Notes under the pieces: model-generated | The model's input: only the letters and a program-made list of their open reading frames with translations | Told to the model about the DNA's origin: nothing | The model's database searches: none | Program-made: the position numbers and the translations under genes | From: an uncultured Methanolobus sp. | GTDB lineage: Archaea > Halobacteriota > Methanosarcinia > Methanosarcinales > Methanosarcinaceae | Assembly (NCBI RefSeq): GCF_963667555.1 | Contig: NZ_OY763421.1 | Location: forward strand, 3,179,562-3,243,561 | Direction: 5' to 3' | Length of the DNA: 64,000 nt | Shown: in pieces, positions 27,091 to 35,837 of the stretch | How positions within the stretch are numbered: the first letter of the stretch is position 1 | Layout: each line of letters starts with the position of its first letter

Positions 27091-28152
27091 TTAGTTCTCT
27101 TCAAGATATCGCTTACCAAGAAGGAATATGCTGCTTCCTGTGAGAATCACCAGGAATATTGCGATGATGAGTCCTTCTGTTGTGAAATCCTGCCATGAGT
27201 GCACAGAGGCCCATATACCACTCCTTGTGACAAAGGTTGCGAATATCACAAGTATGAAAGACACGATAGCAAGTAATGGTGCCAGGAAACCATACTCTCC
27301 ATGTTTTGAACGTGATTGTGCGTGAAGATATGCTGTTGCAGTAATCCATGGGATCAGTGAGGACGTTTCCACAGGATCCCATGTCCAGTACCATGCGCCC
27401 CATCCAAGCACTTCATACGCCCAGAAACCTCCAAGGCCGATTCCAAGTGTGAGGAACAGCCATGCAATTCTCATCCAGTCCCTTGCGACCTGTGTCCAGC
27501 GGCTGTCCTTTGTGATGAGGTTAGCTACAGCGGCAGCAAAAGGAATTGTGAATGCTGCATATCCCAGGAAAAGCATTGGGGGATGGACAGCCATCCATGG
27601 ATTTCTCAGGAGAGGGTTCATTCCCTGACCGTAGGGCACATCATAGAGTATGGCAAACGGGTTCCAGTTGGTTGGTTCTATAGAACCTGTAGGCATGATT
27701 CTGAATGCTGAAAATGGGTTGTCGATTACAAGCAGTATCAAAAACACAGACACAATTGCCATAGTTACCATTGTAGTAATGTCCATGAGCTTTGATTCTG
27801 CAAATTCCTTTGTGTGTCCTGTGTAGCGCACAAACATAAGCATCACAAGGATCGCCCATGCCCAGAGCAGAAGTGAGCCCTGCTGGCCTGCCCAGAATGC
27901 GGATATGCGGTAGAACCATGAGAGGTCGGTGCTTGAGTGATTATACACGTATTCGTAGGATGCGTTCACACCCAGCAGGTGTATGATAAGTATCATTGAC
28001 GAGAGTGTGACGGCAAGCGTACAGAGTATTTCCAGTTTCTTTGTCAGGAGTCCTGATCTCTGGTCAGAGTTTGTGTAATGTCTGACTGAAACGAATGTGG
28101 CTCCAAGTCCGCAGATGAAGGCTATCCATATAAGTATCATTCCGAAATTCAA
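27091..28152 (-). CDS. ccmF: Cytochrome c biogenesis protein CcmF, N-terminal half
   Basis: The 353-residue membrane protein corresponds to the N-terminal two thirds of CcmF, the haem lyase of system I cytochrome c maturation. The haem-handling WWD motif is visible as GWGAWYWTWDPVETSSLIPW; flanking histidines HPP (MAVHPPMLFLGY) and LHAQSR are candidate haem ligands. About ten transmembrane segments. It follows the C-terminal half after only four bases, so both parts are co-expressed in inverted order relative to the single-chain bacterial protein. Methanosarcinales need this system for their membrane c-type cytochrome. Confidence 0.88.
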   Translation of the reverse strand: MNFGMILIWIAFICGLGATFVSVRHYTNSDQRSGLLTKKLEILCTLAVTLSSMILIIHLLGVNASYEYVYNHSSTDLSWFYRISAFWAGQQGSLLLWAWAILVMLMFVRYTGHTKEFAESKLMDITTMVTMAIVSVFLILLVIDNPFSAFRIMPTGSIEPTNWNPFAILYDVPYGQGMNPLLRNPWMAVHPPMLFLGYAAFTIPFAAAVANLITKDSRWTQVARDWMRIAWLFLTLGIGLGGFWAYEVLGWGAWYWTWDPVETSSLIPWITATAYLHAQSRSKHGEYGFLAPLLAIVSFILVIFATFVTRSGIWASVHSWQDFTTEGLIIAIFLVILTGSSIFLLGKRYLEEN

Positions 28153-28156
28153 ATCA

Positions 28157-29215
28157 TCACCTCTTTCCCTTCATCCTCTTTTCTTTACGCTTCTCTATTT
28201 CCTGCTGAAGCATGCGGTCGTATTTATCTCCCGTGTCATCGGTAGTTGGGCCTGTTTTTGATGATTTGGTACTTGAGGGGGTAATTGCTCTCTCCTTGTT
28301 CCCACGGTCAGTGAAAAGCAGGGCAATGATGCCTATTACCATAAGGTAGATGCCTCCCCAGAGACAGTTGATGAACGGGACAGTTCTCATGTAAAGGTCT
28401 ATCTCACCGGCAGATTCGTCAATGGCTCTTGGAGCTATGAAAAGTTCCTCGGTAAGCCCGCGGTTAATGTAAGTGGTTGTGTATGTCTGTCCCCACTTGA
28501 AATCGGTAATGTAGTTGACTTTTCCACTCTTAAAGAACCTGCCGTTTTTGTATATGTCAAAGACTATCTCTGTGGTATAAGATGATGCTGGGTAGCTTCT
28601 GAAAGCCTCTCCGCTGTAGTATGAGTTCATACTGGTCATTTTAAGCTGGTAATGCTGATCGTCAAAGCTTATGATCTTATCAGACCCAGAACTGAGGACT
28701 GCTGAGCTTTCCATTTTCATATTGGAACTTAGCACTATGCCAAGCAGGATGAGCAGTATTCCCACATGGATGATGTGTGCGCTTATTTTCCTGATCTTTT
28801 CTTTCGTTGCAGTATTCTGCTTGCCTATGATCATTTTGTATATGCGGTAGAATGTTGCCAGGAGGGCTACTATCAGTATCGGCAGGGAAATGTCGATAGG
28901 AGTACTTCCAAATGGTGAGATCAGTGCAAATATCACCGAAAGCAACGCTGAGCCTGCTACTACAGGAATGATGTACTTTTTGTCTGCATATCCGATGAGC
29001 ATGCATGTACTTAGAAGCAGTACAAGTGCAGCGACAGGGATTGCAGATCTGGTGTTATAATAGCCGGGGTCAAGACTGAGATCCACACCGTTTGCAAGCT
29101 TTGCAATAAGTGGGGTCAGCATTCCCATTGTGATGATAGTTGCCAGTAAAAGAAAAGTGACAACAGTCGCAAGCATTGTATTGCTTGTTGTCATGTCAGG
29201 TATTTTGTTTTTCAT
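28157..29215 (-). CDS. ccmF: Cytochrome c biogenesis protein CcmF, C-terminal half
   Basis: A 352-residue membrane protein resembling the C-terminal part of CcmF: four or five helices, then ISAHIIHVGILLILLGIVLSS (with the His pair seen in CcmF), an extracytoplasmic beta-rich domain with the SGEAFRSYPASSYTTEIV segment, and a terminal helix CLWGGIYLMVIGIIALLF. It ends in a charged cytoplasmic tail (IEKRKEKRMKGKR). Being upstream, it is translated before the N-terminal half. I infer that the two chains assemble into one CcmF. Confidence 0.8.
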   Translation of the reverse strand: MKNKIPDMTTSNTMLATVVTFLLLATIITMGMLTPLIAKLANGVDLSLDPGYYNTRSAIPVAALVLLLSTCMLIGYADKKYIIPVVAGSALLSVIFALISPFGSTPIDISLPILIVALLATFYRIYKMIIGKQNTATKEKIRKISAHIIHVGILLILLGIVLSSNMKMESSAVLSSGSDKIISFDDQHYQLKMTSMNSYYSGEAFRSYPASSYTTEIVFDIYKNGRFFKSGKVNYITDFKWGQTYTTTYINRGLTEELFIAPRAIDESAGEIDLYMRTVPFINCLWGGIYLMVIGIIALLFTDRGNKERAITPSSTKSSKTGPTTDDTGDKYDRMLQQEIEKRKEKRMKGKR

Positions 29216-29350
29216 CTAGCGGGAAATTTTAGTGTACAATGTATTTATAGTTAGAGCTATTTTATCCGTTGTACTCTGATATATTAAACAATAAAACAAT
29301 GGTATTGCAAACGTAAATTGCAAAAAAGAGTTTTAAAAGAGGGTTGTTAC

Positions 29351-29908
29351 TTGATAGAGATAATCATCATTGCTGTCTGGCTGATGCTTCCTGCTTATCT
29401 TCCTAATTCTATGGCTGCTGTTTTTGGCGGTGGCCGTACTATAGATGGTGGAAGAACGATGTCCGATGGTCGTCGCATTCTTGGGGATGGAAAGACCTGG
29501 CGTGGTCTTATTGCAGGGACTGTATGCGGAATGCTACTTGGCTTGTTGCAGATGTATTATCTTAGCAGGAGCAGCAGCATATTTGGAGTTGAACTTCCTA
29601 CGTTTGGGGAAGGTATGGGTGCTTTGCTTGTGATATTCACTCTTGCGTTCGGTTCACTTATGGGCGACATGTCCATGAGTTTTTTCAAACGCAGAATGGG
29701 ATACAAAAGAGGTGCTGCCCTCCCGGGTGTTGACCAGCTTGATTTTGTCATGGGCGCATGGCTGCTGACATTGATAACTTCACCTGCATGGTTTTTGGGC
29801 AATTTCACATCCAGTATTGTCCTTACCCTGCTCATCATAACACCTGTGCTGCATTTTGTAACGAACGTTATTGGTTATTTCATAGGGGTGAAGAACGAGC
29901 CCTGGTGA
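29351..29908 (+). CDS. carS: CDP-archaeol synthase
   Basis: CarS transfers CMP from CTP to unsaturated archaetidic acid, a step of archaeal membrane lipid synthesis. The 185-residue membrane protein has the family markers LPAYLPNSMAAVFGGGRTIDGGR, ILGDGKTWRGLIAG and FGSLMGDMSMSFFKRRMGYKRG, followed by LPGVDQLDFVMGA, which includes the metal-binding Asp residues. The frame opens at a TTG at 29318, but AGAGGG (29338-29343) points to the TTG at 29351, giving the usual length. Confidence 0.93.
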   Translation: MIEIIIIAVWLMLPAYLPNSMAAVFGGGRTIDGGRTMSDGRRILGDGKTWRGLIAGTVCGMLLGLLQMYYLSRSSSIFGVELPTFGEGMGALLVIFTLAFGSLMGDMSMSFFKRRMGYKRGAALPGVDQLDFVMGAWLLTLITSPAWFLGNFTSSIVLTLLIITPVLHFVTNVIGYFIGVKNEPW

Positions 29909-29994
29909 CTGACAGAGTTTAACAATTATCAAACAAATATTCTATTTAGTAATTATCAGGAATTATAGGAATTATAACAATGATCGGTGATCCT

Positions 29995-30528
29995 ATGTCT
30001 GACGGGAATGGCAAACGTACATTAATTGATGCATTGAAGGCATGTGGTGCAGTCAAGTTCGGTGATTTCACACTTGCTTCAGGAAAGAAAAGCAGTTATT
30101 ATATCGATATCAAAAAAGCAAGCACAGATCCGAAGACCTTGAAGGTTATAGCAAAGGAAGCAGGAAAGGTCATCAAGGGTCTGGATATTGATGCAGTCGG
30201 CGGAGTTGTGCTTGGTGGCGTTCCTCTGGCAACCGCAGTTTCAATGGAGACTGATCTTCCTCTGATTCTCATTCGTAAGTCTGAGAAGGAATATGGGACT
30301 GGTGGACGCTTTGTAGGAGATTTCCAGAAGGGTGCAAAGATACTGCTTCTTGAGGATGTGACTACCAGCGGTGGTTCTGTGATGGATGCCATTGTGGCAA
30401 TTCGTGAAGCTGGTGCTGTGGTTGACAGGGTCATAACAGTTGTTGATCGTGAGTCCGGAGCAGAAAAGAGCCTGAGTGATATCGGCGTTAAACTTGTTCC
30501 TCTTGTCAGGGCAAGTGACCTCATCTGA
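29995..30528 (+). CDS. pyrE: Orotate phosphoribosyltransferase
   Basis: PyrE converts orotate and PRPP to orotidine monophosphate in pyrimidine synthesis. The PRPP-binding motif ILLLEDVTTSGGSVMDAI (residues about 115-132) and the N-terminal FGDFTLASGKKSSYYIDIKKA are characteristic. GGTGATC directly before the ATG at 29995 favours this start; an ATG at 29980 would add five residues. Length (177) is typical. Transcribed in the same direction as purD, with a 204-base AT-rich gap between them. Confidence 0.95.
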   Translation: MSDGNGKRTLIDALKACGAVKFGDFTLASGKKSSYYIDIKKASTDPKTLKVIAKEAGKVIKGLDIDAVGGVVLGGVPLATAVSMETDLPLILIRKSEKEYGTGGRFVGDFQKGAKILLLEDVTTSGGSVMDAIVAIREAGAVVDRVITVVDRESGAEKSLSDIGVKLVPLVRASDLI

Positions 30529-30732
30529 GATTTCCATTTATTCTCATTCGAACATCCGAATAAAAGACAAGTTATTTATTTCAGGAATTAGAACTCTCTG
30601 ATATTCTAATTCCTACTTACTTATAATTACATAATTGCAATTACAAACAAAAATATCTCAAATCGATCGAATACCGATATACTATATTTGATAAGATTTT
30701 TCTGACAAATTTTGATAAATGAGGTTTCATAA

Positions 30733-32037
30733 ATGAATATACTAGTAGTTGGTGGCGGCGGAAGAGAGCATGCTATTGTGGAAGCAATTGCACGTAGCAG
30801 GAAAGACCCGTCCATCTATGCGGTGATGTCAAAGAAGAACCCGGGCATTGCTGCTCTTTGCGAAGATTATCTCCTTGAGAAAGAGACAAACGTTGAGAAA
30901 GTTGTCGAGTATGCTGTTTCTAAGAACATCGAGATAGTTGTTGTTGGTCCCGAAGCACCTCTTTCAGTAGGTCTTGCAGATGCCCTTGAAACAGAAGGTA
31001 TCAGTGTTGCAAGTCCCAAACAGAAGGTTGCACAGCTTGAGTTTGATAAGGCATGGGCACGCAACTTCATGAGGAACAACAATATTGCAGGTTGTCCTGT
31101 ATTTGATGTTTTCACAGATAAAGCTTCAATGGATGCTTTCATCGATGAGCTTGGAAATGTTGCTATAAAACCCGCAGGTCTTACAGGTGGTAAGGGTGTC
31201 AAGGTAATGGGAGACCAGTTACCTGATGTAGAGGCTGCAAAAGAGTATGCAGCAAGTCTGCTTGACATGGGAAGTGTTGTTGTTGAGGAGAACCTCGTTG
31301 GTGAGGAGTTCACACTTCAGGCTTTTGTTGACGGAAAGCACCTTGCTTTCATGCCAACAGTCCAGGATCATAAGAGGGCATTTGAGAACGACCTAGGGCC
31401 AAACACAGGTGGTATGGGTTCCTACAATGCAGCAGGCGAGATCCTTCCATTCCTGACCGCTGAGGATGTTGAGAGTTCAAAGCAGATCATGAAGGACACA
31501 ATCAAGGCACTCTACAAAGAGACCGGACAGGAGTATAAGGGAACACTCTACGGTCAGTTCATGATCACAAAGGATGGTCCAAAGGTCATTGAGTTCAATG
31601 CTCGTTTCGGTGACCCTGAGGCAATGAACGTACTGCCTCTTCTTGAGTCTGATTATGTTGATGTACTGGCTGCAATGGCAAGCGGTACACTTGATAAGAT
31701 CGATGTGAAGTTCAGCAGTAAGGCAACAGTGTGCAAGTATGCTGTTCCTGCAGGTTATCCTGACGATCCTACTAAAGACAGGGAAGTCGTTGTTGGTGAT
31801 ATTGGTGATGCAATTCTTTTCTATTCAAGCGTTTACGAGATGGATGGAAAGGTTTACACCACAGGTTCAAGGGCTGTTGCTGTTGTAGGTGTCGCTGATT
31901 CTATCGAAGAAGCAGAAGAGATAGCCCAGAATGCTCTGGAGAATCTTACCGGTGACCTTCATTACAGGAATGATATCGGCAAGGCGTTCCTTATCCAGAG
32001 GCGTATTGACCACATGAAGAAGATACGCGGGCAGTAG
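30733..32037 (+). CDS. purD: Phosphoribosylamine-glycine ligase
   Basis: PurD (434 residues) catalyses the second step of purine synthesis, joining glycine to phosphoribosylamine with ATP. It begins [20 protein letters not shown], the hallmark glycine-rich N-terminus; the ATP-grasp region contains [15 protein letters not shown] and [15 protein letters not shown], and the metal-binding [18 protein letters not shown] is intact. The ATG at 30733 follows GAGGTTTCATAA. argF follows 30 bases later. Confidence 0.97.
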   Translation: MNILVVGGGGREHAIVEAIARSRKDPSIYAVMSKKNPGIAALCEDYLLEKETNVEKVVEYAVSKNIEIVVVGPEAPLSVGLADALETEGISVASPKQKVAQLEFDKAWARNFMRNNNIAGCPVFDVFTDKASMDAFIDELGNVAIKPAGLTGGKGVKVMGDQLPDVEAAKEYAASLLDMGSVVVEENLVGEEFTLQAFVDGKHLAFMPTVQDHKRAFENDLGPNTGGMGSYNAAGEILPFLTAEDVESSKQIMKDTIKALYKETGQEYKGTLYGQFMITKDGPKVIEFNARFGDPEAMNVLPLLESDYVDVLAAMASGTLDKIDVKFSSKATVCKYAVPAGYPDDPTKDREVVVGDIGDAILFYSSVYEMDGKVYTTGSRAVAVVGVADSIEEAEEIAQNALENLTGDLHYRNDIGKAFLIQRRIDHMKKIRGQ

Positions 32038-32067
32038 TTTTATTAGTTATACAGTGAGGGTTTAAGT

Positions 32068-32973
32068 ATGAAGCACCTGATTTCAATGGCAGACCTGACT
32101 CATGACGAGATCAATGAGTTACTCGATATGGCGGAGGATCTTAAGGAGAAACGCCTGAGGGGAAAGGTCACAGACCTGCTAAAGAATAAGAGTCTCGGCA
32201 TGATCTTTGAAAAGTCATCTACACGTACCCGTGTGTCTTTTGAGGTTGCTATGTGTGACCTTGGCGGGCACGCTCTCTATCTCAACGCCAGGGATATGCA
32301 GCTTGGCAGAGGTGAGACGATAGGTGACACCTCCGAGGTTCTTTCCAGATACCTCTATGGTATCATTGCAAGGGTCTATAGCCATGAAACGGTGAAACAG
32401 CTGGCAGAGCATTCCTCTATTCCGGTTATCAATGCGCTTTCCGATAAGGAACACCCATGCCAGATTCTTGCTGACCTTCTCACTATCCGCGAGTACAAAT
32501 GTGGGCTTGCCGGTTTGAAGTACGCCTGGGTTGGCGACGGGAACAATGTCTGTAATTCTGCTATTATCGGCTGTGCCCTCATGGGCATGGAGGCTGTGGT
32601 CGCATGTCCTCCGGGATATGAGCCGGATGAGGATGTTGTTGAGCTTGCAAGAGAACTTGGCGGAAACATTACTATCACCAATGATCCGCATGAGGCTGCA
32701 AAGGATGCAGATATCCTTTATGCTGATGTGTGGGTCTCAATGGGCGATGAGGATGAGCGCGAGAAGCGTTTGAAAGACCTCGCACCATATCAGATCAATA
32801 CTGAACTGGTTGAGCAGGCTAAACCTGATGTCATCGTTATGCATTGTCTCCCTGCACACCGCGGTGAGGAAATAAGTGCAGAGGTTATGGATGGTCCTCA
32901 TTCCGTGGTCTTTGACCAGGCAGAGAACCGCCTGCACGCCCAGAAAGCTCTCCTTATGAAAATGATGGCATAA
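32068..32973 (+). CDS. argF: Ornithine carbamoyltransferase
   Basis: ArgF (301 residues) makes citrulline from ornithine and carbamoyl phosphate for arginine synthesis. The carbamoyl phosphate motif SSTRTR (residues 50-55), the ornithine-binding [12 protein letters not shown] and [11 protein letters not shown], and the catalytic [10 protein letters not shown] loop are all present. The ATG at 32068 has GTGAGGGTTTAAGT upstream. Probably co-transcribed with purD. A short TGGC/GCCA hairpin spans its stop codon, too weak to list separately. Confidence 0.97.
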   Translation: MKHLISMADLTHDEINELLDMAEDLKEKRLRGKVTDLLKNKSLGMIFEKSSTRTRVSFEVAMCDLGGHALYLNARDMQLGRGETIGDTSEVLSRYLYGIIARVYSHETVKQLAEHSSIPVINALSDKEHPCQILADLLTIREYKCGLAGLKYAWVGDGNNVCNSAIIGCALMGMEAVVACPPGYEPDEDVVELARELGGNITITNDPHEAAKDADILYADVWVSMGDEDEREKRLKDLAPYQINTELVEQAKPDVIVMHCLPAHRGEEISAEVMDGPHSVVFDQAENRLHAQKALLMKMMA

Positions 32974-33056
32974 CGCCACCGTTTTCACCAAACCTTTTTT
33001 AACTTTCCAAACACAAAGTTTAACTAGAAAAAGCGCTACTAACCAACGTTCACATT

Positions 33057-33144
33057 GCGGGAGTTGCCCAGCCTGGCCAAAGGCGCTAGGTTCAGAGCCT
33101 AGTCTCGTAGGAGTTCATGCGTTCGAATCGCATCTCCCGCACCA
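33057..33144 (+). tRNA. tRNA-Leu (CAG)
   Basis: Type II tRNA. Acceptor GCGGGAG pairs with CTCCCGC, followed by discriminator A (33141) and encoded CCA (33142-33144). The anticodon loop TTCAGAG gives CAG, reading CUG. D arm and variable arm match the two GAG isoacceptors at 16.8-17.0 kb. An IS630-type element begins about 60 bases downstream. Confidence 0.95.
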
Positions 33145-33254
33145 CGTTCTTATTGTTTAGTTTTTGGTTAACCAATTAAATATTAATTTTATCGCTGATC
33201 GAAATTATAGTTAATAACCAAACTTTTATTACTTAACAGCTCCTATTATATATT

Positions 33255-33749
33255 ATGGCTAAACCTGAACAAATACCAATCGAACATCATCTTTCATCCC
33301 AGGAATTGCTTAAAATAATCAAATCATTAGAAAAAGATACAAGAGTTCTACAGCGTCTTTATTTTGTTAAACATCGCTACGAGGGTGCTTCTGTTGCAGA
33401 ATCCGCCAAGCTTGTAGGAACCTCAAAACCCGTAGCTTATCAGTGGCAAGAACGCTGGAACAAAGATGGATATGATGGTTTGATACCTCGGTTTGCAGGA
33501 GGTTGTCCTTCCAAACTTTCAGATGAACAAAAAGAGGAATTAAAAGATATTTTACATCAGAGAGATGATTGGTCAACAAATGAAGTTAAGGAACTTATTT
33601 CCAATGAGTTCGATGTCAAATATACAGGTAAACAAATATTGGAGATTTTGAAAAAGTTTGGCATGCATCATGCCAAACCATATTCTCATGATCACAGAAG
33701 GCCAGATGATGCAGAAGATCGTTTAAAAAAACTTACCTGTGATCGATGA
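33255..33749 (+). CDS. IS630-family transposase, N-terminal helix-turn-helix part
   Basis: The 164-residue frame has two DNA-binding helix-turn-helix segments typical of IS630/Tc1 transposases: YEGASVAESAKLVGTSKPVAYQWQ (about 42-65) and a second, winged region including NEVKELISNEFDVKYTGKQI (about 115-135). It ends shortly after the A-run at 33725-33731. The catalytic domain is in the next frame, and one base fewer in the A-run would fuse the two. Confidence 0.85.
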   Translation: MAKPEQIPIEHHLSSQELLKIIKSLEKDTRVLQRLYFVKHRYEGASVAESAKLVGTSKPVAYQWQERWNKDGYDGLIPRFAGGCPSKLSDEQKEELKDILHQRDDWSTNEVKELISNEFDVKYTGKQILEILKKFGMHHAKPYSHDHRRPDDAEDRLKKLTCDR

Positions 33750-34278
33750 GGATTGTGTAATTGGTTTTCTTGATGAATCATCACCTCAGACAACAGCAAA
33801 TACGGTTCGTCTATGGTCTTTCGACAAACCAGTTATGTTTAAAAACACAACCCGTCTAAAAGCAAACTCCTTCGGGTTTTATGCATTGAATGGCAATTCT
33901 GTTATTGATTTTAAGGAGCATTCAACTAAAGAAGATGTATGCTCATTTCTATCAACTATCAAAAACAGCAATAGAGGATATAGGATTGTAGTCATTCTCG
34001 ACAATTTCAGATCTCATCGAGCAAAAGATACAGTGGATTTTGCACTGGCAAATGATATCGAATTGGTTTATTTACCTCCCTATTCGCCAGACTTGAATCC
34101 TATAGAATTCATATGGAAGAGCGTTAAAAGAGTTATTTCTTGTAATTTTGTGAAAGATTTAAGCCACATGAAAAATCTGATTGCTGAAACGTTTATCAGT
34201 TGTTCGTCAAAGCTTAGCTATGCAAGAAAATGGATCGAGAAGTTTCTAGATAATAAGTTAAGAATGATAGGTAATTAA
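33739..34278 (+). CDS. IS630-family transposase, catalytic DDE part
   Basis: The 179-residue frame carries the catalytic triad of IS630 transposases: Asp in GFLDESSPQ, Asp in VVILDNFRSHRAK, and Glu in YLPPYSPDLNPIEFIWKSVK. It is in +1 frame relative to the N-terminal part and overlaps it by 11 bases. An independent GTG start at 33739 has no good binding site; frameshifting or transcript slippage at TTTAAAAAAAC (33722-33732) would produce a complete protein. Confidence 0.87.
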   Translation: MIDEDCVIGFLDESSPQTTANTVRLWSFDKPVMFKNTTRLKANSFGFYALNGNSVIDFKEHSTKEDVCSFLSTIKNSNRGYRIVVILDNFRSHRAKDTVDFALANDIELVYLPPYSPDLNPIEFIWKSVKRVISCNFVKDLSHMKNLIAETFISCSSKLSYARKWIEKFLDNKLRMIGN

Positions 34279-34326
34279 CTATAATTAGTGTTTCCTCTTT
34301 TTTAAAGGAAACAATAGTTTTTATCT

Positions 34327-34788
34327 TTAAACAAGTATTTCTGGAAAATCATTGAATTTCCATTCTCCTTTTATTCTCACCATTTCAATCTCTCCTTCTT
34401 TTGTTATCGTTGACGTTTCAGTTTCAAACATTTTCTTTAAGTAACATAAAATGTCAAACGTATTGCATTGAGTTCCAGTTATGTTGTATTTTATTTCTAC
34501 AAGTGCAGTGTTATCATATTGATATTCATTTCCAAGTTCGATGAATTGGTATGAATCATCACGTTTATCCTTGCAAATTTCAATAAAATTTTTAAAATCA
34601 TGTTTTCTTTGGTACTCATTTGTCATCATTTGATAGCAAAAACTATATTCTTGTGAATCAAAATGGTTTTTGAAATCAGATACTGTTTCGGTTCCTGATT
34701 TATCGATATGCTCATCTATGCATCCAGATGTAAAAATCATAGCAAAAGCTATGGCTATTGTTATTATTTTCTTCATATTATTTGACAT
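34327..34788 (-). CDS. Putative lipoprotein of unknown function
   Basis: A 153-residue protein (or 149 from the second Met). The signal sequence KKIITIAIAFAMIFTSGC ends in a lipobox, so lipid anchoring at Cys23 is likely. The mature part (DFKNHFDSQEYSFCYQMMTNEYQ) has the sparse helix-then-sheet pattern of small NTF2-like lipoproteins, ending MVRIKGEWKFNDFPEI. The family is not recognised beyond that. It is more A+T rich than the housekeeping genes, next to the IS element. Confidence 0.65.
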   Translation of the reverse strand: MSNNMKKIITIAIAFAMIFTSGCIDEHIDKSGTETVSDFKNHFDSQEYSFCYQMMTNEYQRKHDFKNFIEICKDKRDDSYQFIELGNEYQYDNTALVEIKYNITGTQCNTFDILCYLKKMFETETSTITKEGEIEMVRIKGEWKFNDFPEILV

Positions 34789-34845
34789 TATAACTTTTGT
34801 TTATAATCTATTCTGAAAATCAGAGTTATATATTATTAGTTCATC

Positions 34846-34902
34846 AACAAAAGTAAGGAGAATTTATTTGCTCTTCCAGGCAATTCGGGCCTTACTTTTG
34901 TT
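34846..34902. repeat. 13-base perfect inverted repeat with 31-base centre
   Basis: AACAAAAGTAAGG (34846-34858) and CCTTACTTTTGTT (34890-34902) are perfect complements. The centre contains GCTCTTCCAGGCAATTCGGG. It could be a stem-loop RNA, a terminator-like structure or a mobile-element remnant. Confidence 0.6.
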
Positions 34903-34926
34903 TGGCTTGTTATCATCTCCTTTAAT

Positions 34927-34957
34927 GTTACTGTCTTGGTGGCTACAAGGCAGTAAC
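34927..34957. repeat. 12-pair hairpin with seven-base loop
   Basis: GTTACTGTCTTG (34927-34938) pairs with CAAGGCAGTAAC (34946-34957), with one G-T pair, around GTGGCTA. It lies 24 bases after the previous repeat; no T-run follows. Confidence 0.6.
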
Positions 34958-35199
34958 TATATAGTATATATGTAAGCATTGATTATTTATAAATTAAACG
35001 ATATCTATATATTTTGCAATAATCTTCATAGCTATCTTATATGTATGTTTTTTAAAAGCATAGGGTATATCGTAACTTACTATTTGTTGTCTCTATGTAA
35101 ATCTCCTACTTATCCCAATTTCCTTATTACAAATAATTCACACCATATTCTTTTTCAGATTTAACCTACAATAACAATCCACTAAAAGAGGAAACCACC

Positions 35200-35778
35200 A
35201 TGAAAGTAGTCGCTATAAACGGAAGTCCACGTAAAGAAGGAAACACAGCAGCCATGCTGAAAAGACTCACATCCAAACTTGAAGCAGAAGGGATAGAGAC
35301 CGAAACGATCCACATTGGCGGGAAGAAGGTTCATGGCTGTACAGCATGTATGAAATGTTTTGAGAAAAAGAACGACCTTTGTATTTTTGATGATGATCCT
35401 ATCAATGAGTGTATCACAAAAATGAAGGAAGCCGATGGAATTGTAATTGGTTCACCAACTTACTTTGCTGATGTAAACACAGAGACCAAGGCGCTCATCG
35501 ACCGTGCAGGATATGTATCACTTGCAAACGGTGGTTTCTTTTCAAGAAAAGCCGGTGCGGCGGTTGTAGCAGTTCGCAGGGCGGGCGCAGTAGCTGCTTA
35601 TGATTCGATCAACCACCTGTTTGGAATCACCAGTATGGTAACTGTGGGTTCATCTTACTGGAACCTTGGTATTGGTCTTCATCCGGGGGATGTTAACGAG
35701 GATGAAGAGGGTATGAGGACAATGGACAACCTTGCAGCTAACATGGCATGGTTGCTGAAAAAGATCAATTCCGAGTAA
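35200..35778 (+). CDS. Iron-sulfur flavoprotein (NADPH-dependent FMN reductase fold)
   Basis: A 192-residue member of the Isf family described from methanogens, which binds FMN and one [4Fe-4S] cluster and shuttles electrons from ferredoxin, probably in oxygen or peroxide defence. The compact cysteine motif is C47-x2-C50-x2-C53-x7-C61. The FMN-binding loop is NGSPRKEGNTAAM and the second flavin segment is GIVIGSPTYFADVN. The ATG at 35200 follows AAGAGGAAACCACC. It is convergent with the phosphoesterase. Confidence 0.88.
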   Translation: MKVVAINGSPRKEGNTAAMLKRLTSKLEAEGIETETIHIGGKKVHGCTACMKCFEKKNDLCIFDDDPINECITKMKEADGIVIGSPTYFADVNTETKALIDRAGYVSLANGGFFSRKAGAAVVAVRRAGAVAAYDSINHLFGITSMVTVGSSYWNLGIGLHPGDVNEDEEGMRTMDNLAANMAWLLKKINSE

Positions 35779-35822
35779 CTATGAATTGAACTTGACCTTC
35801 AAATAAAAAACTCAATGGAATC

Positions 35823-35837
35823 TAAGCCTATGGCTTA
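35823..35837 (-). terminator. Small hairpin overlapping the phosphoesterase stop codon
   Basis: On the minus strand TAAGCC-ATA-GGCTTA encloses the TAG stop (35830-35828) and is followed by GATTCCATTGAGTTTTTTATTTG. The stem is only six pairs, so it is the weakest of this series. Confidence 0.5.

Larger units (their letters stand above)
33203..34286 (+). mobile_element. IS630-type insertion sequence, about 1.08 kb
   Basis: The ends carry inverted repeats: AATTATAGTTAATAACC (33203-33219) and GGTAATTAACTATAATT (34270-34286), 16 of 17 positions complementary. IS630/Tc1 elements insert at TA and duplicate it, and TA flanks both plausible tips (33206-33207 and 34282-34283). The interior holds two overlapping transposase frames. 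The element lies between tRNA-Leu and a lipoprotein gene. The reading frame is otherwise intact, so the element looks young. Confidence 0.85.
34789..35199. other. 411-base intergenic region with two strong hairpins
   Basis: No credible ORF. It holds the two inverted repeats listed at 34846-34902 and 34927-34957, then about 240 bases of very A+T-rich sequence before the iron-sulfur flavoprotein gene, presumably including its promoter. Confidence 0.5.

Noticed and set aside
34979..35164. 61-codon ORF upstream of the iron-sulfur flavoprotein gene
   Set aside because: Very A+T rich, low-complexity product without binding site; considered accidental.
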